Source: Betaproteobacteria bacterium
GTDB taxonomy: Bacteria; Pseudomonadota; Gammaproteobacteria; Burkholderiales; Casimicrobiaceae
Direction: 5' to 3'
Length of the DNA: 64,000 nt
Assembly: GCA_029884335.1 (NCBI GenBank)
Contig: JAOUIA010000013.1
Span: forward strand, 1 to 64,000
Shown: positions 19,707 to 27,956 of the stretch, piece after piece
Layout: each line of letters starts with the position of its first letter
Numbering within the stretch: position 1 is the first letter of the stretch
The notes under the pieces: model-generated
The model's database searches: none
What the model was told of the DNA's origin: nothing
The model's input: the letters and a program-made list of their open reading frames with translations, nothing else
Program-made: the position numbers and the translations under genes

Positions 19707-20456
19707 TCAGACGCCGAGGTAGTCGTGCAGCTTCGCCATGTTGGCGGCCAGTTCGGCATTGGGGATCATGTCGACGACGCGGCCGTGCTCCATCACGTAG
19801 TGGCGGTCGGCGACGGTGGATGCGAAGCGGAAGTTCTGCTCGACGAGCAGGATCGTGAAGCCCTCGGCCTTGAGGCGCGCGATCGTGCGCCCGATCTGCT
19901 GGACGATCACCGGCGCGAGCCCCTCAGTCGGCTCGTCGAGCAGCAGCAGGCGCGCGCCGGTGCGCAGGATGCGCCCGATCGCGAGCATCTGCTGCTCGCC
20001 GCCGGAGAGCTTGGTGCCCTGGCTGCGCAGCCGCTCCTTGAGGTTGGGGAACAGCTCGAAGATCTGCGCCGTCGTGAGCCCGCCGGGGCGCACCTGCGGC
20101 GGCAGCAGAAGGTTCTCCTCGACGTTGAGGCTGGCGAAGATGCCGCGCTCCTCGGGGCAGTAGGCGATGCCCAGCCGCGCGACGCGGTTGGACGCGAATC
20201 CGATGGTCTCCACGCCTTCGTAGGCGATCGAGCCCGTCCGGCGCGGCACGATGCCCATCACCGACTTCAGCGTCGTCGTCTTGCCCGCGCCGTTGCGGCC
20301 GAGCAGCGTGACCACCTCGCCCTGCCGCACCTCGAAGTCGATGCCGTGCAGCACGTGCGACTCGCCATACCAGGCGTTCAGCCCGGCCACGCGGAGCAGC
20401 GGCGTGGCGGCCCCCGGCGCGGGCGAGGCGGGCGCGGGCTGCTTGCCGTCAGGCAT
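19707..20456 (-). CDS. livF: Branched-chain amino acid ABC transporter ATPase LivF
   Basis: One of two ATPases of the HAAT importer. Walker A LLGRNGAGKTTT, signature LSGGEQQMLAIGRIL, Walker B LLLLDEPTEGLAP. The 249 residues are normal. It overlaps the livG stop by eight bases. Confidence 0.95.
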   Translation of the reverse strand: MPDGKQPAPASPAPGAATPLLRVAGLNAWYGESHVLHGIDFEVRQGEVVTLLGRNGAGKTTTLKSVMGIVPRRTGSIAYEGVETIGFASNRVARLGIAYCPEERGIFASLNVEENLLLPPQVRPGGLTTAQIFELFPNLKERLRSQGTKLSGGEQQMLAIGRILRTGARLLLLDEPTEGLAPVIVQQIGRTIARLKAEGFTILLVEQNFRFASTVADRHYVMEHGRVVDMIPNAELAANMAKLHDYLGV

Positions 20457-21204
20457 GCGCGGTCCCCAGGTAGGCCTCGACGACGGCCGGGTGCTTCGAC
20501 ACGCTCGCGTAGTCGCCCTCCGCCAGCACCTCGCCCCGCGCGAGCACCGTGATGGTGTCCGACAGCTTCGAGACCACGGAGAGATTGTGCTCGACCATCA
20601 GCACCGTGCGGTTGACCGCGACCTTCCTGATGAGCGCCGTGATGCGCTCGACGTCCTCGTGCGCCATGCCGGCGGTCGGCTCGTCGAGCAGCATCATCTC
20701 GGGCTCGAGGGCGAGCGTGGTGGCGATCTCGAGCGCGCGCTTGCGGCCATAGGGCAGTTCGACGGCCGGCGTCCCGGCGTAGTCGGTGAGCCCCACGGCC
20801 TCGACCAGCGCGTCGCAGCGCTCGCCGAACCCGTCGAGCACGCTCTCGCGGCGCCAGAAGTCGAACGAGTGGCCGCGGTGGCGCTGCAGCGCGATGCGCA
20901 CGTTCTCGCGCACCGTGAGCTTGGGAAACACCGCGGAGATCTGGAACGAACGCACCAGGCCCATGCGCGCGATGTCGGCGGGGCGCGAGCCGGTGATGTC
21001 GCGGCCCTTGAAGCGGATCTCGCCGCGCGTGGGCGTGAGGAAGTGCGTGAGGAGGTTGAAGCAGGTCGTCTTGCCGGCGCCGTTCGGGCCGATCAGCGCG
21101 TGGATCGTGCCTTCGCGGACGGCGAGGTTCACGTCCCTGACCGCGACGAAGCCCTTGAACTCCTTGGTGAGCCCGCGCGTCTCGAGAATGGTCTCGCCTG
21201 GCAT
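20449..21204 (-). CDS. livG: Branched-chain amino acid ABC transporter ATPase LivG
   Basis: First gene of the transport array. Walker A IGPNGAGKTTCFN, the LivG-type signature ELPYGRKRALEIATTLA, Walker B MMLLDEPTAGMAHED. The 251 residues are normal. A good promoter lies 82 bases upstream in the divergent region shared with the CoA-transferase gene. Confidence 0.95.
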   Translation of the reverse strand: MPGETILETRGLTKEFKGFVAVRDVNLAVREGTIHALIGPNGAGKTTCFNLLTHFLTPTRGEIRFKGRDITGSRPADIARMGLVRSFQISAVFPKLTVRENVRIALQRHRGHSFDFWRRESVLDGFGERCDALVEAVGLTDYAGTPAVELPYGRKRALEIATTLALEPEMMLLDEPTAGMAHEDVERITALIRKVAVNRTVLMVEHNLSVVSKLSDTITVLARGEVLAEGDYASVSKHPAVVEAYLGTAHA

Positions 21205-21285
21205 GCCGAAGGCGGGCCGGTCCCGGTCGCTCCGTCAAGCCGACCCTGGTCCCCGTCCCACCCCTCCTCCTCCGAAAGGTCGGCA

Positions 21286-21313
21286 ATTATCGCAGGAAGC
21301 CGCACTTTGGCAA
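21286..21313 (-). promoter_or_regulatory. Sigma70-type promoter for the liv-dpp array
   Basis: On the minus strand TTGCCA (21313-21308) and GATAAT (21291-21286) are 16 bases apart, each matching five of six consensus positions. It lies 82 bases before livG, within the 222-base divergent region between livG and the CoA-transferase. Confidence 0.55.
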
Positions 21314-21426
21314 CGACACCCTTGCGGCACAGCCCCGTGCCCGCCCGACGGCGCCGGCTCCGCCCGCCGGTCAGCGCGCAATCCGGCAGCGTCAGGGCGT
21401 AGCATCCGCAGGGGGAGGGCAGCGCG

Positions 21427-23349
21427 ATGCGTTTCAAGAAAGTGGTCCACGCAGCGGACGCCGTCGCGGTCATCCGCGACGGCGACACGGTCGCGAGCAC
21501 GGGCTACGGCGGCAACGGCACGCCGGACCAGCTGTTCGTCGCGCTCGAGCAGCGCTTTCTCGCGACCGGCCACCCGCGCAACCTGACGCTCGTGTTCGCC
21601 GGCGGCCAGGGCGACGGCGCCGAGAAGGGCCTGAATCGCCTCGGGCACGAAGGGCTGGTGAAGCGCGTCGTGGGCGGGCACTTCGGCCTCATGCCGAAGC
21701 TCGAGAAGCTCGTCGCCGCGAACCGCATCGAGGCGTACAACTTTCCGGAGGGCGTGATCACGCACCTCTACCGCGACATCGCGGCCGGCAAGCCCGGCAC
21801 GCTGTCGCGCGTCGGGCTCGGCACGTTCGTCGACCCCCGCCACGAAGGGGGCCGGATGAACGCCGCCACGCGGGAGCCGCTGGTCGAGGTGGTGACGCTC
21901 GGCGGCGAGGAGTACCTGCTGTACAAGGCGTTCCCGATCCACGTCGCGCTGCTGCGCGGCACGACCGCCGATCCCGACGGCAACGTGACCGGCGAGCGCG
22001 AGTCGCTGGTGCTCGAGAACCTGGCGCTCGCGATCGCGGCGCGCAACTCGCGCGGGCTCGCGCTGTGCCAGGTCGCGTGGGTCGCCGCCGAAGGCTCGCT
22101 AGACGCGCGCACGGTGCGCGTGCCCGGCATCCTCGTCGACTGCGTGGTGCGCGCCGAGCCCGAGCACCACATGCAGACCTACGGCACCTCCTACAACCCG
22201 GCGTTCTCCGGCGAGATGCGCGTGCCTCTCGCCTCGCTGGAGCGGCTGCCGCTCGACCACGCGAAAGTCGTCGCGCGCCGCGGCGCGCTCGAGCTGACCG
22301 CGAACGCCATCGTCAACGTCGGCATCGGCATGCCCGACAACGTCGCGCGCATCGCCGCCGAGGAGCGCATCAGCGACCTGTTCACGCTCACCGTCGACCC
22401 GGGCGTGATCGGCGGTGTGCCGATGGGCGGCGCCGACTTCGGCGCCGCGGTCAACTGGCAGGCGACGATCGACCACTGCGCCGAGTTCGACCTGATCGAC
22501 GGCGGCGGGCTCGACATCGCGTTCCTCGGCTTCGGCGAGTGCGACGCGACCGGAAGCGTCAACGCGAGCCGCTTCGGCGAGCGCGTGCCCGGCTGCGGCG
22601 GCTTCATCGACATCAGCCAGGGCAGCCGCAAGGTGGTGTTCACGGGCACGTTCACCTCGGGCGGGCTCGCCACGCGCGTCGCCGACGGGCGCCTCGTCAT
22701 CGAGCGCGAGGGCAAGTTCCGCAAGTTCGTCGAGCGCATCGGCCAGCTCACGTTCAACGGCCCGCAGGCGGCCGCGCGCGGCCAGGAGGTGCTCTTCGTC
22801 ACCGAGCGCTGCGTGCTTCGGCTCAAGGACGGCGGGCTCGCGCTCGCCGAGGTCGCGCCCGGCGTCGACGTCGAGCGCGACGTCCTCGCCCTGCTGCCCT
22901 TCCCGGTCGACGCCTCGAGCGCGGCGTCCATGGACCCGGCGATCTTCCTGCCCGGCCCGATGGGCCTGCGCTCGCGCCTGCTCGACCTGCGCATCGAGGA
23001 GCGGCTGTCCTACGACGCGCCGAGCAACACGGTGTTCATGAACTTCCGCGGCATGCACGTCCGTTCCACCGACGACGTCGCCCGCATCGTCGCAGCCGTC
23101 GACGCGCTGCTCGCCCCGCTCGGGCGGCGCGTGCACTCGATCGTCAACTACGAGGGCTTCCGCGTCGACGACGATGCCGCGCCCGCGTACATGGACGCAG
23201 TCAAGTACGTGCAGGAGCGCTACTACCTGTCCGTCGCGCGCTACACCAGCAACGCGTTCCTGCGCCTCAAGCTCGGCGCGGACCTCGCGGCGCGGGCGCT
23301 CGACGGCAGGGTGTACTCGAGCGCCGCCGAGGCCGCCGCGAAGCGTTGA
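21427..23349 (+). CDS. Fused family I CoA-transferase with extra C-terminal domain
   Basis: Belongs to the acyl-CoA:acetate/3-ketoacid (YdiF/propionate CoA-transferase) family, which swaps CoA between short-chain acids. The alpha-like half (about 1-270) opens with GDTVASTGYGGNGTPDQL; the beta-like half (about 280-510) contains NVGIGMPDNVA and IGGVPMGGADFGAAVN. In this family the glutamate that forms the CoA thioester precedes the GxIGGxP block; here the codon is GAC, giving Asp324 (LTVDPGVIGG). About 120 further residues (MDPAIFLPGPMG... to the end) go beyond the usual 520-530 residues and look like a separate alpha/beta domain. It is divergent from livG and convergent with the crotonase gene. 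Confidence 0.87.
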   Translation: MRFKKVVHAADAVAVIRDGDTVASTGYGGNGTPDQLFVALEQRFLATGHPRNLTLVFAGGQGDGAEKGLNRLGHEGLVKRVVGGHFGLMPKLEKLVAANRIEAYNFPEGVITHLYRDIAAGKPGTLSRVGLGTFVDPRHEGGRMNAATREPLVEVVTLGGEEYLLYKAFPIHVALLRGTTADPDGNVTGERESLVLENLALAIAARNSRGLALCQVAWVAAEGSLDARTVRVPGILVDCVVRAEPEHHMQTYGTSYNPAFSGEMRVPLASLERLPLDHAKVVARRGALELTANAIVNVGIGMPDNVARIAAEERISDLFTLTVDPGVIGGVPMGGADFGAAVNWQATIDHCAEFDLIDGGGLDIAFLGFGECDATGSVNASRFGERVPGCGGFIDISQGSRKVVFTGTFTSGGLATRVADGRLVIEREGKFRKFVERIGQLTFNGPQAAARGQEVLFVTERCVLRLKDGGLALAEVAPGVDVERDVLALLPFPVDASSAASMDPAIFLPGPMGLRSRLLDLRIEERLSYDAPSNTVFMNFRGMHVRSTDDVARIVAAVDALLAPLGRRVHSIVNYEGFRVDDDAAPAYMDAVKYVQERYYLSVARYTSNAFLRLKLGADLAARALDGRVYSSAAEAAAKR

Positions 23350-23381
23350 GTCCATCCGCGCATCCGGCCTTCGCGCGCATT

Positions 23382-23426
23382 CCTCTCCCCTCTCCCGCCT
23401 GCGGGAGAGGGGCCGGGGGAGAGGGA
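23382..23426. repeat. Hairpin repeat in convergent intergenic region
   Basis: CCTCTCCCGCCTGCGGGAGAGG forms a near-perfect hairpin between the convergent CoA-transferase and crotonase genes, with a further GGGGGAGAGGG arm. It belongs to the same family as the repeats at 43258-43531 and 51410-51496 and could act as a bidirectional transcription barrier. Confidence 0.75.
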
Positions 23427-23448
23427 GTGGCGCCAGTCCCGTCGTCCG

Positions 23449-24246
23449 CTACTCCCAGCGCGGCTTGCGCTTCTCCATGAACGCGCCCACGCCCTCGGCC
23501 GCGTCGTCGCCCAGCATGTTCGCGGTGATCGCGGCGGCGCCGAGGCGGTAGGCCTGCGCCAGCGGCGCCTCGAGCTGGCGATAGAAGAACGCCTTGCCCG
23601 CCGCGACGACGGCACGCGGCTTCTCGGCGATGCGCGAAATCAGGCGCGCGACCTCGGCGTCGAGCTGTTCGGTGGGCACGACGCTGTTGACCAGGCCCCA
23701 GTCCTTCGCCGTGTCGGCATCGATGAAATCGCCGGTGAACAGCATCTCGAAGGCGCGCTTGCGCGATACGTTCCGCGACACCGGCACGCCCGGCGTGGCG
23801 CAGAACAGGCCGAAGTTGATGCCCGAGGTGGCGAAGCGCGCCTCGGTGGAGGCCACCGCGAGGTCGCATCCGGCGACGATCTGGCAGCCGGCGGCGGTGG
23901 CGATGCCGTGGACTCGCGCGATCACCGGCTGCGGCAGCGACTGGATCGCCAGCATCACCCGGCAGCAGCGCTCGAACAGGTCGCCGACGAACGCCTCGGT
24001 GCGGTTGGCCATCATCTCCTTGAGGTCGTGGCCGCCCGAGAACGCCCCTCCGGCGCCGGCGACGACGACCGCGCGCACCGACTCGTCTCCGCGCAGCGCT
24101 TCGAGCGCGTCCTGCAGCGCCTCCAGCATGTCGGAGGAGATCGCGTTGAAAGCGCGCGGGCGGTTGAGCGTCAGGCGCGCGACGCCGTTCTCGACGCTGC
24201 GCAGCAGCGTCGGCTCGACGTCGGCGGAAGTCGCGGTCGCGGTCAT
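23449..24246 (-). CDS. Crotonase-like protein (ECHDC3-type), catalytic glutamates absent
   Basis: Enoyl-CoA hydratase/isomerase superfamily, 265 residues. The oxyanion-hole regions are visible (AGAGGAFSGGHDLKEM and GIATAAGCQIVAGCD), and the C-terminus GVGAFMEKRKPRWE is typical. However, the two glutamates used by true hydratases (Glu144/Glu164 in the rat enzyme, 20 residues apart) align with Gln122 and Gly142 here, so ordinary enoyl-CoA hydration is unlikely. The ECHDC3-like subgroup shares this feature to my knowledge. It starts ten bases downstream of the acyl-CoA synthetase stop and is probably co-transcribed. Confidence 0.88.
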   Translation of the reverse strand: MTATATSADVEPTLLRSVENGVARLTLNRPRAFNAISSDMLEALQDALEALRGDESVRAVVVAGAGGAFSGGHDLKEMMANRTEAFVGDLFERCCRVMLAIQSLPQPVIARVHGIATAAGCQIVAGCDLAVASTEARFATSGINFGLFCATPGVPVSRNVSRKRAFEMLFTGDFIDADTAKDWGLVNSVVPTEQLDAEVARLISRIAEKPRAVVAAGKAFFYRQLEAPLAQAYRLGAAAITANMLGDDAAEGVGAFMEKRKPRWE

Positions 24247-24256
24247 GTCGTGGCTC

Positions 24257-25960
24257 CTATTCGATGGCCGACGCCGAGCGGGCGCGCTCGCGCAGCACGA
24301 ACTTCTGGATCTTGCCGGTCGAGGTCTTCGGCAGCTCGCCGAACTCGATGGACTTCGGGACCTTGAACCCGGCGAGGTGCGTGCGGCAGTGCGCGATCAG
24401 CTCCTCCGCGGTGGCCTGCCCGCCGGGCTTGAGCTCGACGTAGGCGCGCGGCGACTCGCCCCAGCGCGGGTCGGGCTGCGCCACGACCGCCGCGGCCATC
24501 ACCGCCGGGTGGCGGTAGAGCGCGTCCTCGACCTCGAGCGAGCTCACGTTCTCGCCGCCCGAGATGATGATGTCCTTGCTGCGGTCCTTGATCTTCGCGT
24601 AGCCGTCCGGCTGCATGACCGCGAGGTCGCCGGTATGGAACCAGCCGCCCGCGAACGCCTCGCGCGTCGCCTCGGGGTTGCGCAGGTAACCCTTCATCGT
24701 CACGTTGCCGCGGAACATGATCTCGCCCATCGTCTCGCCGTCGGCGGGCACCGGCGTCATCGTCTCCGGATCCATGACCGTCATGCCTTCCTGCAGCGAG
24801 TAGCGCATGCCCTGGCGGCCATTGAGGCGCGTGCGCTCGGCGATGTCGAGGTCGTCCCACTCGGGGTGCTTCGCGCACACTGCCGCGGGACCGTAGGTCT
24901 CGGTGAGCCCGTAGACGTGCGTGAGGTCGAAGCCCATGCGCTCCATCCCCTCGATCATCGCCGCGGGCGGCGCCGCGGCCGCGACGAGCGCCGAGACGCG
25001 GTGCGCGATGCCCGCCTTCAGCTCGGCGGGCGCGTTGATCAGCGTCGAGTGCACGATCGGCGCGCCGCAGTAGTGCGTCACGCGGTGCTCGCGGATGGCG
25101 TCGAAGATCGCCCTGGCCTCGACGCGGCGCAGGCAGACGTTGGTGCCGGCGATCGCCGCGACCGTCCACGGGAAGCACCAGCCGTTGCAGTGGAACATCG
25201 GCAGCGTCCACAGGTACACCGCGTGGCGCGGCATGCCCCAGTCGACGACGTTCGACAGCGCGTTGAGGTACGCGCCGCGGTGGTGGTAGACCACGCCCTT
25301 CGGGTTGCCGGTCGTGCCCGAGGTGTAGTTGAGCGAGATCGCGCGCCACTCGTCGTCGGGCGGCTGCCAGGCGAACGCCGGGTCGCCGCCGGCGAGGAAA
25401 GCCTCGTAGTCGGTCCCGCCGAGGCGCTCGCCGCCGGGGCCCTGCGGGTCGTCGACCTCGACGAGCAGCGGCGGCCGCTCGAGCTCGCGCAGCGCCGCGC
25501 GGACCGTGGGCGCGAACTCGGTGTCCGTGACCAGCACCTTCGCGCCGCCGTGGCGGAGCATGAACGCGATCGCCGCAGCGTCGAGGCGCGTGTTCAGCGT
25601 GTTCAGCACGCCACCGGACATCGGCACGCCGAAGTGCATCTCGACCATCTCGGGCGTATTCGGCAGCATCGCCGCGACCGCGTCGCCGCGGCCGACGCCC
25701 AACGCCTGCAGCGCGGAAGCGAGGCGTCGCGAGCGCTGCTCGACGTCCGCCCAGGTGTGGCGCCGCGGCCCGTGCACGACGGCGAGCCGCCGCGGCCAGA
25801 TCGCGGCGGTGCGCGCGATGAAGGACAGCGGCGTCAGCGGCGCGTAGTTCGCGGCGTTGCGGTCGAGATCGGTTTCGAAGGGGTCGCTGCTCACTGGAAT
25901 ACCCTCCGCGCTGGCGCGCTGCGGGGCTGGTTTGCCCTCGGGGCGGCGCTTCGGGCTCAT
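24257..25960 (-). CDS. Acyl-CoA synthetase (AMP-forming)
   Basis: Activates a carboxylic acid to its CoA thioester via an acyl-adenylate. Motifs: YTSGTTGNPKGVVYHH (P-loop), YGLTETYGPA, GWFHTGD, and the C-terminal catalytic lysine in KTSTGKIQKFVLRE. At 567 residues it resembles medium-chain or methylmercaptopropionate-CoA ligase-like enzymes that begin near LTPLSFIARTAAIWPRRLAVVHG; the substrate is not certain. The first 25 or so residues are doubtful and a start near VSSDPFETDLDRNAANYAPL is possible. It is divergent from the adenosyltransferase gene. Confidence 0.92.
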   Translation of the reverse strand: MSPKRRPEGKPAPQRASAEGIPVSSDPFETDLDRNAANYAPLTPLSFIARTAAIWPRRLAVVHGPRRHTWADVEQRSRRLASALQALGVGRGDAVAAMLPNTPEMVEMHFGVPMSGGVLNTLNTRLDAAAIAFMLRHGGAKVLVTDTEFAPTVRAALRELERPPLLVEVDDPQGPGGERLGGTDYEAFLAGGDPAFAWQPPDDEWRAISLNYTSGTTGNPKGVVYHHRGAYLNALSNVVDWGMPRHAVYLWTLPMFHCNGWCFPWTVAAIAGTNVCLRRVEARAIFDAIREHRVTHYCGAPIVHSTLINAPAELKAGIAHRVSALVAAAAPPAAMIEGMERMGFDLTHVYGLTETYGPAAVCAKHPEWDDLDIAERTRLNGRQGMRYSLQEGMTVMDPETMTPVPADGETMGEIMFRGNVTMKGYLRNPEATREAFAGGWFHTGDLAVMQPDGYAKIKDRSKDIIISGGENVSSLEVEDALYRHPAVMAAAVVAQPDPRWGESPRAYVELKPGGQATAEELIAHCRTHLAGFKVPKSIEFGELPKTSTGKIQKFVLRERARSASAIE

Positions 25961-26091
25961 CGCCGCATCCCGGGGAGGCGATCCTCGCTTATCCTAGCAG
26001 GCAGGAGCCGATCCTGCCGGCGCATCGCGGTTGTCGCCGCCGCGCCCGGGCGGTAGGCTCGCTCATCCGCATCCGGCAACCTCTCCGCACC

Positions 26092-26652
26092 ATGGGCCAC
26101 CGACTCTCGCGCATCGTCACGCGCACCGGCGACGCCGGCACCACCGGCCTCGGCGACGGCACGCGCGTGCCGAAGGACTCCTCGCGCATCGAGGCGATCG
26201 GCGCGGTCGACGAGCTCAATTCGACGATCGGCGTTCTGCTCGCCGAGGCGCTGCCCGACGAGGTGGCGGCGATGCTGACCGGCGTGCAGCACGACCTCTT
26301 CGACCTCGGCGGCGAGTTGTCGATTCCCGGCCACGCCGCCGTGACCGATGCGCAGGTGCTGGGCCTCGAGCAAGCGGTCGAGCGCCTCAATGCGGATCTC
26401 GCGCCGCTCAAGGAATTCGTCCTGCCCGGCGGGACGCGCGCGGCTGCGCTGGCGCACGTCGCGCGCACCGTGTGTCGCCGGGCCGAGCGGGCGCTGGTCC
26501 GCCTCGCGGCCGCCGAGTCGGTCGGCGAGGCAACCCGCCGTTACCTCAACAGGCTCTCCGACCTGCTGTTCGTGATGGCGCGCTCGCTCAATCGCGCCGC
26601 GGGAGAGCCCGACGTGCTCTGGCGCCGGGACCGGGGGCGAGGCAACGGCTGA
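26092..26652 (+). CDS. Cob(I)alamin adenosyltransferase, PduO/MMAB type
   Basis: Converts cob(I)alamin and ATP to adenosylcobalamin. The N-terminal ATP-binding stretch RIVTRTGDAGTTGLGDG, the conserved VDELNS, the central RTVCRRAERALVRL, and the terminal YLNRLSDLLFVMAR are all diagnostic. 186 residues. No adenosylcobalamin-dependent enzyme is in the window, so the user of the cofactor lies elsewhere. Confidence 0.94.
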   Translation: MGHRLSRIVTRTGDAGTTGLGDGTRVPKDSSRIEAIGAVDELNSTIGVLLAEALPDEVAAMLTGVQHDLFDLGGELSIPGHAAVTDAQVLGLEQAVERLNADLAPLKEFVLPGGTRAAALAHVARTVCRRAERALVRLAAAESVGEATRRYLNRLSDLLFVMARSLNRAAGEPDVLWRRDRGRGNG

Positions 26653-26727
26653 AAAGCGTCGGGCCGCGACTGGCGCGGCCCGACAGGGCGCCCGCGGGGG
26701 AGGTTCGGGCGCCGGGGAAGTCCCCGG

Positions 26728-26967
26728 TCAGCCGACGCGCGGAGCGGCGACGCTGCGCACGATAGTCGGCGCGCGCGTGCCCACCACCTCGATGCGCAGC
26801 GGCGCGCGCGCGGCGTCGACTGCCAGCGTCTGCGCGACGTCGTGGCCGGTCGGCGCCATCGCGGCGACGAGCACGCCGATGATCGCCGCGCTGAAGACCG
26901 CGGCCGCCGCGGCGCAGCCGAGGCGGGCGGCGACGCTGCCTTCGACCTGGGATTCGTAGCGCTTCAT
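26728..26967 (-). CDS. Small one-helix membrane protein with APLRIEVVGTR motif
   Basis: Not a family I recognise. The 79 residues show a short basic N-terminus (MKRYESQVEGSVAARLG), one hydrophobic helix (about 17-42), and a C-terminal part containing APLRIEVVGTR. An AGGAG ribosome binding site lies before the ATG. It is a clear paralog of the protein at 27365-27613: both have VLVAAMxP at the end of the helix and APLRIEV(V/I)G(T/S)R later. A GCATCCAAG motif lies 67 bases upstream of the start, as for the paralog. The predicted topology is N-in with the motif in the periplasm. Confidence 0.6.
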   Translation of the reverse strand: MKRYESQVEGSVAARLGCAAAAAVFSAAIIGVLVAAMAPTGHDVAQTLAVDAARAPLRIEVVGTRAPTIVRSVAAPRVG

Positions 26968-27364
26968 GGTGCTCTCCTGATTCGGGTGGTTGCTGTTCTC
27001 GGGTCCGGCTCGCCTGCCCGCCGGTCATGCACACCTTGGATGCGGGACCGGAGGGCCGTGGATTCGTCGTTTGAGTGAATTGTCGATGCCGGTCAGCCGT
27101 GCCTCAACCGGCATGCGACGAAGCGCATTCCCCGCGCGCCGGATGCCGCCCGGAGGCGACGGGCCGCTGGCAGATCGGTGCGAGAGGCGTTCGAGAGCGC
27201 GGCGGCCGCCGCGCCGTCGATGTAGCGCCTCCCGCATCGAGCAAGGGATCTCGCGAGCGCCCTCGGGGCGGCCCCGCCGGGCGCTCGCCGGCAACCGCGC
27301 GAGGCAACGCGCGCCGCGCGCGCGTTCGTGTCCCCGATGTCGTGCTGCATCGTGCCGCCGGGTC
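26968..27364. other. Intergenic region between the two small paralogs
   Basis: About 400 bases without a convincing gene. It contains the ribosome binding site and the GCATCCAAG motif (27043-27035, minus strand) of the downstream small gene. Arg/Pro-rich frames cross it on both strands but show no family features and no good ribosome binding sites; I treat them as shadows. Confidence 0.55.
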
Positions 27365-27613
27365 TCAGCCCCCGGGACGCGCCGCCGGGACGGGCGCGGC
27401 GGCCGTCTCCTCGCTGCGGCTGCCGATCACCTCGATGCGCAACGGCGCGGACGCGAGCCCTGCGGGCTCGACCCCGCGGGAGTTGCGCGCTTCGTTCGGC
27501 GCGCCGATGGCCTCCGGCGGCATTGCGGCGACGAGCACGTGAAGGAGCCCGGCCGAGACGATTGCAGCCAGCGCCATCGCGGCGACGCGCGTGCGGTTGC
27601 TGATGAGTTCCAT
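27365..27613 (-). CDS. Small one-helix membrane protein with APLRIEVIGSR motif
   Basis: Not a known family. The 82 residues MELISNRTRVAAMALAAIVSAG... contain one hydrophobic helix and the shared motif APLRIEVIGSR. The start at 27613 is preferred over the ORF-track start 21 codons upstream because an AAAGG ribosome binding site precedes it and it matches the paralog. Same strand and neighbourhood as the paralog and psiF, with the GCATCCAAG motif 82 bases upstream. Confidence 0.58.
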   Translation of the reverse strand: MELISNRTRVAAMALAAIVSAGLLHVLVAAMPPEAIGAPNEARNSRGVEPAGLASAPLRIEVIGSRSEETAAAPVPAARPGG

Positions 27614-27956
27614 GGCCACGCCTTTCCCGGGCCTTGCGCCCGCGTTGCACCGTCGCCCCGGCTGCCGCGCCCCCAAGCCCCGGACTACGGCATGGCTTGG
27701 ATGCGCGCGGCACCCCGCGCGGATTCACGCGGGCGGGCGAAGGCGATGCGACGGGCGCATTGTTCGCCACCGTCCTCCCCGCCTCAACGGCGCTACGACG
27801 AAGCGCGCGATTCCGGGAACGAAGGCGCGCCGGCGGCGACCGGAAGGCGCGAGCGCCGCAAAAAACAAGGCCGCAGCCGGTTGCCCGGTGCGGCCTTGTA
27901 GTTCCGGCCGGGTGGACAGGAGGTCACCCGGCCGCGTTCGAAACCCGCGCGCTATG
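27614..27956. other. Intergenic region with upstream motif and psiF terminator
   Basis: About 340 bases between the second small paralog and psiF. The GCATCCAAG motif (27704-27696, minus strand) and the psiF terminator (27860-27898) lie in it. I see no other gene. Confidence 0.6.
27860..27898 (-). terminator. Rho-independent terminator after psiF
   Basis: On the minus strand CAAGGCCGC pairs with GCGGCCTTG over nine bases around a 15-base loop and is followed directly by TTTTTT. It lies about 60 bases after the psiF stop codon. This is the clearest intrinsic terminator in the window. Confidence 0.85.

Noticed and set aside
26968-27294. Additional small protein frames between the two membrane paralogs
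   Set aside because: Arg/Pro-rich, without ribosome binding sites or conserved patterns, and overlapping each other on both strands.
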